NCBI GenBank assembly: GCA_009829735.1
Contig: CM020618.1
Coordinates: 23,545,346-23,609,345 of the forward strand
Source: Pyropia yezoensis
Taxonomy: Eukaryota > Rhodophyta > Bangiophyceae > Bangiales > Bangiaceae
Direction: 5' to 3'
DNA length: 64,000 nt
Position numbers and translations under genes: made by a program
Shown: positions 1 through 10,833 of the stretch, one piece after another
How the letters are laid out: every line of letters starts with the position of its first letter
How positions within the stretch are numbered: position 1 is the stretch's first letter
Notes under the pieces: model-generated
The model's database searches: none
Told to the model about the DNA's origin: nothing
What the model saw: the letters and a program-made list of their open reading frames with translations, nothing else

Positions 1-641
1 CAGGCTCGCCACGGTCCCCGCCCAAACTTTTATGATCACCCGGTGGGCAATCCTCGGCACCAGCCACGGTGCGTTCATCCCCCTCATCGCCAACATCTGT
101 ACGGTCTTCGGGCGGGTGCTGCATGGTTCCGTGAGCCCACTGTGCCGGACCACCACCCGACCACCAACCAACAGAGTACTTTAGGTCGCCCCAGCTCGTC
201 CCCGTGCTGTCCGCCATGTCGCGTTGCCGCGGACACAGCGTGTCGGGCTCAAATCCATCAGCCAATGAGAATTCTTAGAAAACAAATCTCAAATAGTATG
301 CTGTGATTCCTGGCTTCCACCACTTTAGTGCGAACACTCGGCAACTGGGCACCACGCGGCACCGTGATGCACGATGTCGGCGTTGTCCAATCACAAGCAA
401 ACAACGCAGAGACGGTCGTATGCAATGATGAAAAGCAAAAAAAAAAAAAAAAACCATGCTTTCGGGCCTTGACAGTTGATTGGCAGCCGAGGCCGGCCGC
501 ACGACTCGACCAGATATTTTGGTCGGCCCCTCTGTCCGCCCACGACCTCCGCTCCGGTGTCTTCCACAACCCATTCAGCAGCGCTGCTGTCCAGCTGTGC
601 GCGGCCAGTACGGGTGCGGTTTTTTCTTCCCCAGGCCGCAC

Positions 642-649
642 TATAAATA
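642..649 (+). promoter_or_regulatory. TATA box of the unrecognised gene, copy 1
   Basis: TATAAATA lies 123 bases before the ATG at 772, in an otherwise GC-rich stretch. The same box sits at the matching place in copy 2. Its position fits a core promoter with a 5' leader of roughly 90-100 bases. Confidence 0.6.
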
Positions 650-771
650 GGTTCTCACGGCGGTCAGCGGTGCGGATCCCCCCCACGACCGTAACGTACC
701 GTGCTTTGCGCGCCACTTCTCGCAGTAATCCACACACCTCTCCTCCACCCGTTTCCACCCTCCTTCCCATC

Positions 772-2126
772 ATGGTGACCGGGCCCATCAATAAGTTTCT
801 TGCGCGGGGCTCACAGCACCCGCGTTCCCAGGCGTCTCCTGGCCGCGTGTTCACGGCGCCCAAGCTCTCCGCGGTCGCCAGCACCTTCGTCGGAAACCTG
901 TCGTTCTCGGCCTGCCTTTCATCCGCTTTTCTGCCGCCGGGCATGACAGCACGCTCCCTCGCCGAGTACAGCAAGGGTGGCGCTGTGATTTTTTACGACG
1001 CAACCGCGCCACTTAAGCTGCTTTTGACGCCGGACCAGAATCGTCACTTCCTCGCCTGCATTGAGCGCGGCGTGTGCAAGATCGGAGACGTACGATTTTT
1101 TTTTGCTCCCCCGCTGCGTTTCTATCGACTCGTATTTTATTATTGGTATTGGTATGGTTGCCATTGATCATTGGAGGAGACCGTGCCTAACTAATTTTCG
1201 ATGCATGGATGAATCGCTACATTGGTATTTTAAGCGGATGTCTTTTTTGGTGCTCTCTCGGCTTGTTCTTTTTTGTCACTCGTCAACCGCTACAGGTCGT
1301 CACCGTGAAGGTGCACACCGCCATGCTGTCGCAGCCGGAGCCGCACACCCTCCGCGCCGCTAGCAACATGGTGCTGGCGGTGGCGCCGACAGGCTGCCCC
1401 GGCATTTTCATGGACTCCCTTCCCATCCCGCTGGCCTGGGCGAAGTCTTTGCCTCCGTGGTGTGTCTTTTCGTCCGTCCTCACCCTCAACATGCAGACGA
1501 TCCGGTCCATGGGCGCGACATCCTCAGTGCAGGTCGTCGACCGCGTCGGCGAGCACGCCATGCTCACCATGCCGTCGTGGAACCTGTCAAACCTCTGGGG
1601 GGAGCTAAATCGCGTCACCCTCACCGACGTGCTATTTCCGTCACTCTGCAGCCCGTCCAACGCTTCCCGAGCCTTCCACTTCGGTGACGGGGCGACCGTC
1701 GAGGGTGTGTTCAAAGAGGTCAATTTCACGACAGGCATGACCTTTAACCAGACATACTGGTGGGTCCCTATGGTCTCCACCCCCGTGCCTACCCTGGAGG
1801 CAGACCGCATCGCCCGCGAATGGATGGCATATGCGGAGCCCGGTGCCAACAACGTGTTCTACGACCTCGTGCCCGTGGACGTCGGCGCCGCGGCGGAACG
1901 CTGTCGTTGACCTCGTGGCGGACGAAAGCACGGCCTCACCAACTTCCGCACTGCTGGGCGCCGCCGCCGTCGCGCGGGTGAGGAGGAGGCGGAGGAGGAG
2001 GAGGAGGACAGGTCGCCTGCGGGTGCGCCTGTTGACGCGGCACCTGGCGCTTCTGGTGGTGGCGACATGATTACATCTTATAGTGGATCGGCCGACACGA
2101 CCGACGTGTCGGCCCGCCGTCTGTGA
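772..2126 (+). pseudogene. Unrecognised two-exon gene, copy 1 (frame lost)
   Basis: Same gene as at 9395-10748. Exon 1 is 772-1089 and exon 2 begins at 1296 after a 206-base intron with GT/AG ends. Relative to copy 2 there is one extra A near 1896 and one missing C about 75 bases later, so the reading frame is wrong between them and the predicted protein stops at about 1910. Because copy 1 lies beside an assembly gap and differs mainly by single-base indels, these may be sequence errors rather than true decay. Confidence 0.6.
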
Positions 2127-2155
2127 TTGTCCTGACACGGTTGTGGTCACGTGAG

Positions 2156-2211
2156 GAGAGAGAGGGGTACACATGCGCGTTGCGAGAGAGAGGGATAAAC
2201 ATGCACGTTGC
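2156..2211. repeat. 28-bp unit repeated twice (copy 1)
   Basis: Two adjacent 28-base units, each a GA-rich run followed by ACATGCRCGTTGC, lie just after the stop of the unrecognised gene. The same pair is at 10778-10833. They could be part of its 3' UTR. Confidence 0.7.
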
Positions 2212-3254
2212 GTTCAAAATACAGGCCCGCAGTGCAGCACTCCCAGCGCCGCGGGCACATGACACAAAATCGACCGCCCCCCGCTGGCCCCCTCATGGCC
2301 GCCTCAGCGCCCGTCCGCGGCCGCCCGCGCCGCCGTCGACGGGGGAGACGAGCGGCGGCGCCACGGCGGCGGCTGGGGCGGAAGTGGCGAGTGGCGGGCG
2401 GCGGCGGCGACGGCAGCCGGCGCGCCGGCCGTACCCGTCGGGGCAACGGAAGCAGAGAGTCGGTGCGTGCGCAGGGAGGGCGGAGGCGGCCGCATGCTGC
2501 TGTCGGGGGGTGGGCAATCACCCCCCGGTGGCCCCCCCCACAGCTGCCACGCGCGACGCCACCGCTCTGGGGTGGGGAGCGGGCGGCCGCTACCGGAGAG
2601 GGGGCGACCGCAGGCGGTTGCGGCCGGAATGGGGCGCCCCCGCCGCTGTGGCGGGCGCGCGCGGAGGCGGCCTCCCCTCCCCTGCCGCCGTTGCAGGGAC
2701 GACGCACCGGCGCACACCCGCGCCGCTGCTGCCGGCGGCGGCGCCAAGCGCAGGTGCCCAGACGACCGGGGCGCGCCCGCCCGTGGTCTTGAGCGGGGGC
2801 GTCCGCAGCAAAGAAAGGGGCAGCAGGTGCCCAGCGCAGGGGGAGGGGGAAGGCAACGGCGCGGCGTCGACCGAGGTTGCCCCCGCCACCGACAGGTCCA
2901 CGGGCGATGCCCCGCCGGCGGGCCGCGAAGCCGGCCGTCAAGCACCCCCCCCCTTCCCCCTTGGCAGCCCCTCAAGGCGGCTAAGCAGCCTGCGTAGCGC
3001 GTCGCCACACGACAGCTGGCCAAGACCATCCACAAGTGGGCCGCCGCCGCCGCCGCTCACCAGCGCCCCCACCCGCGGGGGGCAGGCCGCCCGGCCGCCG
3101 GCAACGGGCCGTCCCCCGCCCCTCCCCCCCCCCCCCCCGCACGACCCCCGCCGGACGCCCCGCGCAGGGACAGCCGCCGTCGCCGCCCGCTCACAGCCGA
3201 CGCTTGGGGGCACGCCATCCACGGATGGGGTCGCCGCCGCCGCCACCAGCGCCC

Positions 3255-3754
3255 NNNNNNNNNNNNNNNNNNNNNNNNNNNNNNNNNNNNNNNNNNNNNN
3301 NNNNNNNNNNNNNNNNNNNNNNNNNNNNNNNNNNNNNNNNNNNNNNNNNNNNNNNNNNNNNNNNNNNNNNNNNNNNNNNNNNNNNNNNNNNNNNNNNNNN
3401 NNNNNNNNNNNNNNNNNNNNNNNNNNNNNNNNNNNNNNNNNNNNNNNNNNNNNNNNNNNNNNNNNNNNNNNNNNNNNNNNNNNNNNNNNNNNNNNNNNNN
3501 NNNNNNNNNNNNNNNNNNNNNNNNNNNNNNNNNNNNNNNNNNNNNNNNNNNNNNNNNNNNNNNNNNNNNNNNNNNNNNNNNNNNNNNNNNNNNNNNNNNN
3601 NNNNNNNNNNNNNNNNNNNNNNNNNNNNNNNNNNNNNNNNNNNNNNNNNNNNNNNNNNNNNNNNNNNNNNNNNNNNNNNNNNNNNNNNNNNNNNNNNNNN
3701 NNNNNNNNNNNNNNNNNNNNNNNNNNNNNNNNNNNNNNNNNNNNNNNNNNNNNN
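3255..3754. other. Assembly gap, 500 N
   Basis: Exactly 500 N, which suggests a placeholder length rather than a measured one. The gap begins inside the first or second unit of the GC-rich minisatellite and ends inside the 5' part of the Helitron. The real 5' end of the Helitron is therefore not visible. Confidence 0.98.
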
Positions 3755-3766
3755 TTATCAGCCGAA

Positions 3767-4860
3767 GAAAAAAGAAACACACCGCGTTCTGGCCGCGCTC
3801 ACTACAGGAGAACGGTCGTACGACAAGAACTGGCTGTTCACTGATGCTATAGACACCGAGGAAAACACGTCCTCATGTGTGCGACATGTCGTGTAGAGCT
3901 CCGGCACAACAGGATCCCCAAATTTTCGAAGCGGAATGGATTCGAAATGTTTGATCACTACCCGTCTGCAATAACGAACTTAAATGAGCTAGAGATTGCA
4001 TTGTTAAGCATCGTGATCCCTACAAATCGGATTTTTCGGAGAACGGCTACCAGCAGAAGCACAGTCTTGGCCAAACCATCACGTACTGGAACTGGGTTAT
4101 GCGTGTGGCGGGCAGCATTCCACGGGATGCTGGCGACCCCAGTATCGTACTAATGCGAAACGAGCACGGGCGCTGTTTGCTGGACGACATGCCATTGCGC
4201 TTTGAAGTGATGCTGAACGGCATGAGATATTTAGAGCAGCACAACCGCCATTACACCCATATACCAACGAACGAGCAATCTCTGCGACAGTTATGCACAA
4301 CATCTGCTCCTTTCATCGTTGAGACAGGCGTGGCGGAGACCGACGGGAGCGTGCATACTGACGAATGGGGAAGCGATGATGAGGCCCAGGAGGGCGCTGT
4401 GGAAAAGCACTTTAAGGTTCAATGTGTTGAGAGCGACGAAGAAGAAGACAGAACTGATATGAGGCGTGACGGGCACGAGACGGAATCTGAAACGACTCCC
4501 CAAAATATTTTCATCATTGATTCAACAGATCAGAAGCCTCTGCGCCAGATTGCTACAGAAGCGTTTTTTAGGAAAGAATTACCCCATGGTGGGAGAGCTA
4601 GGCATGACCCACAACACGGTTCTGGTCTAGACAAGCGAGCATTCTCCACACTCTACAGCAATGAGGGCCTGTACGAGATGGGGTTTCCTCATTTGTTTTA
4701 TCGGGGCACAGGAGGACCGTCCCATACTCCGACAGCGCCCAGTGAGTGAGAATGGGCTCGTTTCTCATTTGGTAAAGTTACACCCACAGGCGATTCAGCC
4801 AGGATGCATCGTTTCTTTTCTTCGCGCACTCAGCGATCCAGAAGCGCACTGTCAACGGGG
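3767..4860 (+). pseudogene. Helitron protein, N-terminal part, frameshifted
   Basis: Three frames in turn encode one recognisable sequence: a CxxC-containing segment followed by a block ending in IPKFSKRNGFEMFDHYP (about 3875-4030), which resembles the DUF6570 domain found before Helitron Rep. The match continues in another frame with SLGQTITYWNW and then the Met-starting stretch at 4099-4749, which ends in FPHLFYRGTGGP, a typical entry to Helitron_like_N. The continuation RPVSENGLVSHLVKLHPQ is again in another frame. Frame changes lie near 4040, 4740 and 4850. Short introns are less likely because no good splice signals sit at the switches. Confidence 0.7.
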
Positions 4861-7800
4861 TGGTATCGTCTCTGGAAGAATCCCAAAATCTGAAGACATT
4901 GATAGAAGGGCTCATTGAAAGCATGGATCAATCAGATACAACCCGATTGGAAAAGTCTGCTGCATTGGACAAGTGCATTGATTCCATGACACCGCAGTTG
5001 ACAACAGTGAAAGGATCGCCGGGCTACTGGCGATCAAAGTGTATGGAAGTACAAGCAATGGTTCGATCTCCTCTCCTGCGCCAGCCAACGTTGTTCATGA
5101 CTTTAAGTGCGGCCGACTCGCTATGGCTCGACTTTCTGAGCCAGTGCCTCCCCAACAAAAAGCTTGATGAAGTAGCAGGGATGACCAAAACCGAGTGCTC
5201 CGAGATTCTGGCTGCAAACCCCGACTTGGAAGTCGAACATTTTAACATCCGCTGGACCGCGCTGTGGGATGACATCATCATGGGAGAAGGACGGCCTTTG
5301 GGTAACATAGTGGATTACTTCTGGCGAATTGAATTTCAACAGCGAGGATCTCCGCATGTCCACATGCTTCTATGGGTAGAAGGCGGGCCGGAATTGTCCT
5401 CTCTTTCCGATGGTGTCATTCCTGCCCAACTGCGGGAATACGTCGACAGGGTGGTCTCGGCCAAATTAAGCCCGGATGTAAGTGATGTTGACTTGTCCAA
5501 AGTGATGCACCCGTGCAAGATGCGAGCACCCGTGCACGAACTGTCTTGTCCTATTGCACAGACACACGTGGCGGTTCTCACACGATGTGTCCAGACTCAT
5601 CGCTGCAACAAGTACTGCAAGCCGAAGGGCCGATATTCTACATGCAGGTTCGGATATCCTCGGACAAACAATGAAAACACTTCAGTCGAGCGCGTGTTCC
5701 GGAATGGAAAAACAAAACTGGTCGTTTCACCAGCCCGAAACGACTCTCACGTGAACGCGTACAACCCCAGCATTTTGTCCTGTTGGGGAGCAAACATGGA
5801 TGTGCAAGTCTTGCTGGATGCGTATGGCGCTGCAATGTACACCGCATCATACTTGACAAAGCACGAAAAAAACAAGCACACACCCCGAATTCTGTACCAG
5901 CTCTCTAAAAGTGCTTCCAATCAATCGGTAAAACAGATGGTTCGGCGTATTATTTTGTCAGTGCTAAATACTCGAGAAGTGAGCGTGCAGGAGGCTTTGT
6001 GGATTCGAGCAGGAAAACAGTTGTGCAAATCCAGTCGCGTTTTTGTGACACTGCCCAGTCTGCATTTTTCCATTGGAGAAAATGCCGAGCAGACTCGCGG
6101 GCGTAGTATGTTTGTTTCCACGGACGGATCGGTTTGCCACACGAACGTTGTGGTTCTGTTTTACGTGCAGCGTCCGGATTCTTTGAACCATCTCTCCTTG
6201 TTTGAGTACACGACGAAGTACCGCCTGTCTCAAGTCGTGAGTGAGTCTTTGAAATTGAAATCACCTGTCCGGCAGTACAGATACGCGTCGCGGAGGCGAG
6301 ACGATGCAATCGTTTTCATTCGCGCTCGAATCGATCATGCAGATGTTCAGTCCTTCAGCAAGGCCATGCTCTATCTTCATGTTCCCTGGCGATCACTGGA
6401 TACCATAGTTCCACATGGACACGACCCTTCCATAGTTCTGACATTGGCTGCAGAGAGGGGTGATTGCTTGTCGCTACCAGCAATGATGAGACACTATGAG
6501 TCGCTGTCCACGCAGGAAGTGCAATTGAAAAACCAGCAATCTACGGACAGAGAGCAGGCAGAACACGAGAAAAGTACTTTCCACGTGGATGGCTTCTCAG
6601 GAAGTGACAACAGCGATGAGGATGAAGGAGATGAAAAATGGGATGCACGTGTAAATGATGTTGACGAGCGAGATATGGACGTGAGATTGGATACAGATCC
6701 AACTGGGTTGCCGTCTCTCGAGCAAATGACCATGCCAGGGACGCGCATCAGCCGCACTCGCCACACACAAACACCACAAGCCCGGCGCGCAATCGAGCTG
6801 ACGAATAATATTCTCGCCTGCAAAGGCCGTATGGAAAGCGATGAAGAACAAAATGGTGATGGAATTGAGCCCTCAGCACCTGACCCTTGGGCACTTCTTA
6901 GAGACAGGGTCGATTCGTTAAATTCTGAGCAGAGGAAAGTATACGACACCGTCCACTCTGATCTCATCGGCGGAACGACTTCGAAACGCGTTGTTCTCAT
7001 AGGCCCCGGAGGCACTGGAAAGTCGTATTTGATCGACACAATCGGCATGATGTTAGATATCCGTGCGACTGACAAGGCAGACAAAGACACCAGTATTTTC
7101 CGGCCTCGTCACTCCACACTTGTCAAGACTGCATATACGGGTGTTGCCGCAGCCAACATCGGCGGTATGACGTTACATAATGCGCTCGAAATAAAGGGGA
7201 GGAACATTGAATGTGACATAACTGACGCGTCCTTGACACGGCTCCAGCGGGATTGGCAGGACGTAGCTGTGCTTGTCATAGACGAAATAAGTTTTCTATC
7301 TCCACAAAATCTGTACGAGATCAGTGCCCGACTGGGCAACATATTCCCACACAAAAAGCACGTGCCTTTTGCTGGACTATACGTGATAATGGCTGGAGAT
7401 CCATACCAACTGGGTCCAGTTGGAGGCAAGACGTTGTGGCCAAGGAACAATGAGCGTGGCTTGAGCGTGAAAGAACTTTTCGGACGTGAGTACTACTTGG
7501 AGCCTGACGAGTTCTTTGAGCTATCAATTGGCCAAAGAAATTTTGGTCCGTTTTATGAAGTTCTATCGCGACTGCGGGTTGGAGAATCCACGCAAGATGA
7601 TATTGATCTGATAAACAAGAGGGTGCTACAGCCACAAGGACAGGCCTCCTCTGAGGCGTTCAAAGAGGCGGTCTTAGTCGTGGGGACGAACTGTGAGGCT
7701 GTGATGCATAACGAGGCGATGCTGCTGGCTGCATGCCAGGCAGCCAACAGTAATGCAGAAGAAAAAAGAACGGTCAGGGTGTGGACGCACGTGAAGCTCA

Positions 7801-8465
7801 GCAGAAAAACAAAAGAGGGCCTGACGAGGGCTGACCAAGCCCAAATTATTTCCAGGTGCTTGACACGGCATCGGACGGCTGGAGCAAGCGAAAAATTCAT
7901 TGCGAACGCGTTCTGCACTTTTAAAGGTGATCGAGTACGCTTGAATGAGAATATTTGTGTGGAACTCAATCTGTACAATGGGGCTTGCGGGACTGTCATG
8001 GAGGTGTTCAGTTCGCCCACGGTGGACCCACATGAGAGTCGTCAAGCCGCCGCCTCTCGCATGGCAGAAAGCTCAGATGTTATCGACCTCCCTGTACTCA
8101 TCTTGCAATTGGATGAAGGTTGCTACCGCGGTCCTTCCATTTCGCAGAAGGCACCTCGAGTGATTGCCATCGAAGCTCGCAAGTTCTACATTGTGAAGCC
8201 TTACTCAGCAGTTCTGTGGCAGCTACCACTCGTTCCGGCACACGCCTCAACGGTTCATAAAGTACAATCTCTGACTCTGCCAGGGATTGTTATGGACGCC
8301 ATCCGATTCCGAGCTGCATGTTCTGTGTACGTCGCATTGTCAAGGGTTCAAGAACTGCGACATCTGGCGCTTGTCCGACCGCTGACGTGGAACGACATTG
8401 AGAAACACAAGCGAGAAATCGATATGATTTCAAATCATATGGAGCACTTTCGCAACCGTTCATAG
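4860..8465 (+). CDS. Helitron Rep/Pif1 helicase, main ORF (5'-incomplete)
   Basis: A 1201-codon open frame, counted here from its first codon at 4860; the first in-frame ATG is at 4923. The Rep nuclease shows the HUH motif as HVH at residues 166-168 within EFQQRGSPHVHMLLW, and two catalytic tyrosines in YTASY at residues 327 and 331. An acidic linker (about 580-640) leads to an SF1B Pif1 helicase: Walker A GPGGTGKS near residue 715, Walker B VLVIDEIS near 806, GDPYQLGPVGG near 850, and a C-terminal ALSRV motif. Rep nicks and re-joins single strands during rolling-circle transposition and the helicase unwinds. This ORF looks intact, but the upstream N-terminal part is frameshifted. Confidence 0.93.
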   Translation: MVSSLEESQNLKTLIEGLIESMDQSDTTRLEKSAALDKCIDSMTPQLTTVKGSPGYWRSKCMEVQAMVRSPLLRQPTLFMTLSAADSLWLDFLSQCLPNKKLDEVAGMTKTECSEILAANPDLEVEHFNIRWTALWDDIIMGEGRPLGNIVDYFWRIEFQQRGSPHVHMLLWVEGGPELSSLSDGVIPAQLREYVDRVVSAKLSPDVSDVDLSKVMHPCKMRAPVHELSCPIAQTHVAVLTRCVQTHRCNKYCKPKGRYSTCRFGYPRTNNENTSVERVFRNGKTKLVVSPARNDSHVNAYNPSILSCWGANMDVQVLLDAYGAAMYTASYLTKHEKNKHTPRILYQLSKSASNQSVKQMVRRIILSVLNTREVSVQEALWIRAGKQLCKSSRVFVTLPSLHFSIGENAEQTRGRSMFVSTDGSVCHTNVVVLFYVQRPDSLNHLSLFEYTTKYRLSQVVSESLKLKSPVRQYRYASRRRDDAIVFIRARIDHADVQSFSKAMLYLHVPWRSLDTIVPHGHDPSIVLTLAAERGDCLSLPAMMRHYESLSTQEVQLKNQQSTDREQAEHEKSTFHVDGFSGSDNSDEDEGDEKWDARVNDVDERDMDVRLDTDPTGLPSLEQMTMPGTRISRTRHTQTPQARRAIELTNNILACKGRMESDEEQNGDGIEPSAPDPWALLRDRVDSLNSEQRKVYDTVHSDLIGGTTSKRVVLIGPGGTGKSYLIDTIGMMLDIRATDKADKDTSIFRPRHSTLVKTAYTGVAAANIGGMTLHNALEIKGRNIECDITDASLTRLQRDWQDVAVLVIDEISFLSPQNLYEISARLGNIFPHKKHVPFAGLYVIMAGDPYQLGPVGGKTLWPRNNERGLSVKELFGREYYLEPDEFFELSIGQRNFGPFYEVLSRLRVGESTQDDIDLINKRVLQPQGQASSEAFKEAVLVVGTNCEAVMHNEAMLLAACQAANSNAEEKRTVRVWTHVKLSRKTKEGLTRADQAQIISRCLTRHRTAGASEKFIANAFCTFKGDRVRLNENICVELNLYNGACGTVMEVFSSPTVDPHESRQAAASRMAESSDVIDLPVLILQLDEGCYRGPSISQKAPRVIAIEARKFYIVKPYSAVLWQLPLVPAHASTVHKVQSLTLPGIVMDAIRFRAACSVYVALSRVQELRHLALVRPLTWNDIEKHKREIDMISNHMEHFRNRS

Positions 8466-9264
8466 CGGCACCACGCCTGTACTTTTCCGACCTTCGCCGG
8501 CATCGCTCATGGCTGCAGACACTGAACGCTCCGCTCCTGCCTGCCGTTAACCGACGACGCCAGCCCCGATGCACTCTCACCCGCCAAGGACCATAGCGCT
8601 GTCGGACCCTCGGGTCAGCACGTACAGGCTCGCCACGGTCCCCGCCCAAACTTTTATGATCACCCGGTGGGCAATCCTCGGCACCAGCCACGGTGCGTTC
8701 ATCCCCCTCATCGCCAACATCTGTACGGTCTTCGGGCGGGTGCTGCATGGTTCCGTGAGCCCACTGTGCCGGACCACCACCCGACCACCAACCAACAGAG
8801 TACTTTAGGTCGCCCCAGCTCGTCCCCGTGCTGTCCGCCATGTCGCGTTGCCGCGGACACAGCGTGTCGGGCTCAAATCCATCAGCCAATGAGAATTCTT
8901 AGAAAACAAATCTCAAATAGTATGCTGTGATTCCTGGCTTCCACCACTTTAGTGCGAACACTCGGCAACTGGGCACCACGCGGCACCGTGATGCACGATG
9001 TCGGCGTTGTCCAATCACAAGCAAACAACGCAGAGACGGTCGTATGCAATGATGAAAAGCAAAAAAAAAAAAAAAACCATGCTTTCGGGCCTTGACAGTT
9101 GATTGGCAGCCGAGGCCGGCCGCACGACTCGACCAGATATTTTGGTCGGCCCCTCTGTCCGCCCACGACCTCCGCTCCGGTGTCTTCCACAACCCATTCA
9201 GCAGCGCTGCTGTCCAGCTGTGCGCGGCCAGTACGGGTGCGGTTTTTTCTTCCCCAGGCCGCAC
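8466..9264. other. Helitron 3' flank and promoter side of gene copy 2
   Basis: About 160 bases after the Helitron stop belong to no repeat I can place and may hold the Helitron 3' end. From 8625 the long direct repeat begins, at least as far as the window allows it to be compared. It includes a run of about 16 A near 9061. No coding region is supported here. Confidence 0.5.
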
Positions 9265-9272
9265 TATAAATA
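9265..9272 (+). promoter_or_regulatory. TATA box of the unrecognised gene, copy 2
   Basis: TATAAATA, 130 bases before the ATG at 9395, conserved with the first copy. Confidence 0.6.
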
Positions 9273-9394
9273 GGTTCTCACGGCGGTCAGCGGTGCGGAT
9301 CCCCCCCACGACCGTAACGTACCGTGCTTTGCGCGCCACTTCTCGCAGTAATCCACACACCTCTCCTCCACCCGTTTCCACCCTCCTTCCCATC

Positions 9395-10748
9395 ATGGTG
9401 ACCGGGCCCATCAATAAGTTTCTTGCGCGGGGCTCACAGCACCCGCGTTCCCAGGCGTCTCCTGGCCGCGTGTTCACGGCGCCCAAGCTCTCCGCGGTCG
9501 CCAGCACCTTCGTCGGAAACCTGTCGTTCTCGGCCTGCCTTTCATCCGCTTTTCTGCCGCCGGGCATGACAGCACGCTCCCTCGCCGAGTACAGCAAGGG
9601 TGGCGCTGTGATTTTTTACGACGCAACCGCGCCACTTAAGCTGCTTTTGACGCCGGACCAGAATCGTCACTTCCTCGCCTGCATTGAGCGCGGCGTGTGC
9701 AAGATCGGAGACGTACGATTTTTTTTGCTCCCCCGCTGCGTTTCTATCGACTCGTATTTTATTATTGGTATTGGTATGGTTGCCATTGATCATTGGAGGA
9801 GACCGTGCCTAACTAATTTTCGATGCATGGATGAATCGCTACATTGGTATTTTAAGCGGATGTCTTTTTTGGTGCTCTCTCGGCTTGTTCTTTTTTGTCA
9901 CTCGTCAACCGCTACAGGTCGTCACCGTGAAGGTGCACACCGCCATGCTGTCGCAGCCGGAGCCGCACACCCTCCGCGCCGCTAGCAACATGGTGCTGGC
10001 GGTGGCGCCGACAGGCTGCCCCGGCATTTTCATGGACTCCCTTCCCATCCCGCTGGCCTGGGCGAAGTCTTTGCCTCCGTGGTGTGTCTTTTCGTCCGTC
10101 CTCACCCTCAACATGCAGACGATCCGGTCCATGGGCGCGACATCCTCAGTGCAGGTCGTCGACCGCGTCGGCGAGCACGCCATGCTCACCATGCCGTCGT
10201 GGAACCTGTCAAACCTCTGGGGGGAGCTAAATCGCGTCACCCTCACCGACGTGCTATTTCCGTCACTCTGCAGCCCGTCCAACGCTTCCCGAGCCTTCCA
10301 CTTCGGTGACGGGGCGACCGTCGAGGGTGTGTTCAAAGAGGTCAATTTCACGACAGGCATGACCTTTAACCAGACATACTGGTGGGTCCCTATGGTCTCC
10401 ACCCCCGTGCCTACCCTGGAGGCAGACCGCATCGCCCGCGAATGGATGGCATATGCGGAGCCCGGTGCCAACAACGTGTTCTACGACCTCGTGCCCGTGG
10501 ACGTCGGCGCCGCGGCGGACGCTGTCGTTGACCTCGTGGCGGACGAAAGCACGGCCTCACCAACTTCCGCACTGCTGGGCGCCGCCGCCCGTCGCGCGGG
10601 TGAGGAGGAGGCGGAGGAGGAGGAGGAGGACAGGTCGCCTGCGGGTGCGCCTGTTGACGCGGCACCTGGCGCTTCTGGTGGTGGCGACATGATTACATCT
10701 TATAGTGGATCGGCCGACACGACCGACGTGTCGGCCCGCCGTCTGTGA
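9395..10748 (+). CDS. Unrecognised two-exon protein, copy 2 (382 aa)
   Basis: I do not recognise the family. Exon 1 is 9395-9712 and exon 2 is 9918-10748; the 205-base intron starts GTACG, has a branch-like CTAAC and ends CTACAG. The join is in phase (KIGD then VVTVKV). The ATG was chosen because it lies just after the leader that follows the TATA box and begins MVTGPINKFL. The protein is moderately hydrophobic with no clear signal peptide or membrane span, and has several Trp-containing segments in exon 2. It ends in an acidic tail (a Glu-rich run near residue 340) and a Gly/Ser-rich end. It could be a host gene, a gene carried by a mobile element, or a structural protein of an unknown element; nothing visible decides this. 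Confidence 0.6.
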
Positions 10749-10777
10749 TTGTCCTGACACGGTTGTGGTCACGTGAG

Positions 10778-10833
10778 GAGAGAGAGGGGTACACATGCGC
10801 GTTGCGAGAGAGAGGGATAAACATGCACGTTGC
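10778..10833. repeat. 28-bp unit repeated twice (copy 2)
   Basis: Two adjacent 28-base units (10778-10805 and 10806-10833) just downstream of the stop codon at 10748, identical in layout to 2156-2211. Confidence 0.7.

Larger units (their letters stand above)
1..3254. repeat. Long direct repeat, copy 1 (cut by window edge and gap)
   Basis: This stretch reappears almost base for base from 8625 onward, with an offset that drifts only between 8624 and 8622. The differences I can see are single-base indels, mostly in homopolymers (an A run near 430, a T run near 1095, C/G runs after 2300), plus an extra A near 1896. The copy starts before the window and runs into the minisatellite, where the N gap begins. 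The sequence just before the gap reads like a low-quality contig end. It is either a true duplication or the same locus assembled twice. Confidence 0.93.
3755..8465 (+). mobile_element. Helitron, 5' end lost in gap, decayed
   Basis: A rolling-circle DNA transposon. Reading left to right I see a DUF6570-like Cys-containing domain, a Helitron_like_N region, the HUH/two-tyrosine Rep nuclease and a Pif1-type helicase, all on the plus strand. Base composition is clearly less GC-rich than the surrounding DNA, which suggests recent arrival or different codon use. The 5' TC end is hidden by the gap, and I could not fix the 3' CTRR end after 8465. The coding region changes frame at least three times before 4900, so this copy is probably not autonomous. 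Confidence 0.88.

Noticed and set aside
258-974. Minus-strand 238-codon frame, repeated at 8899-9597
   Set aside because: Lies antisense across the promoter and exon 1 of the two-exon gene; present in both copies only because the DNA is duplicated.
2123-3844. Open frames running through the N gap
   Set aside because: The middle is unknown sequence, so continuity is artificial.
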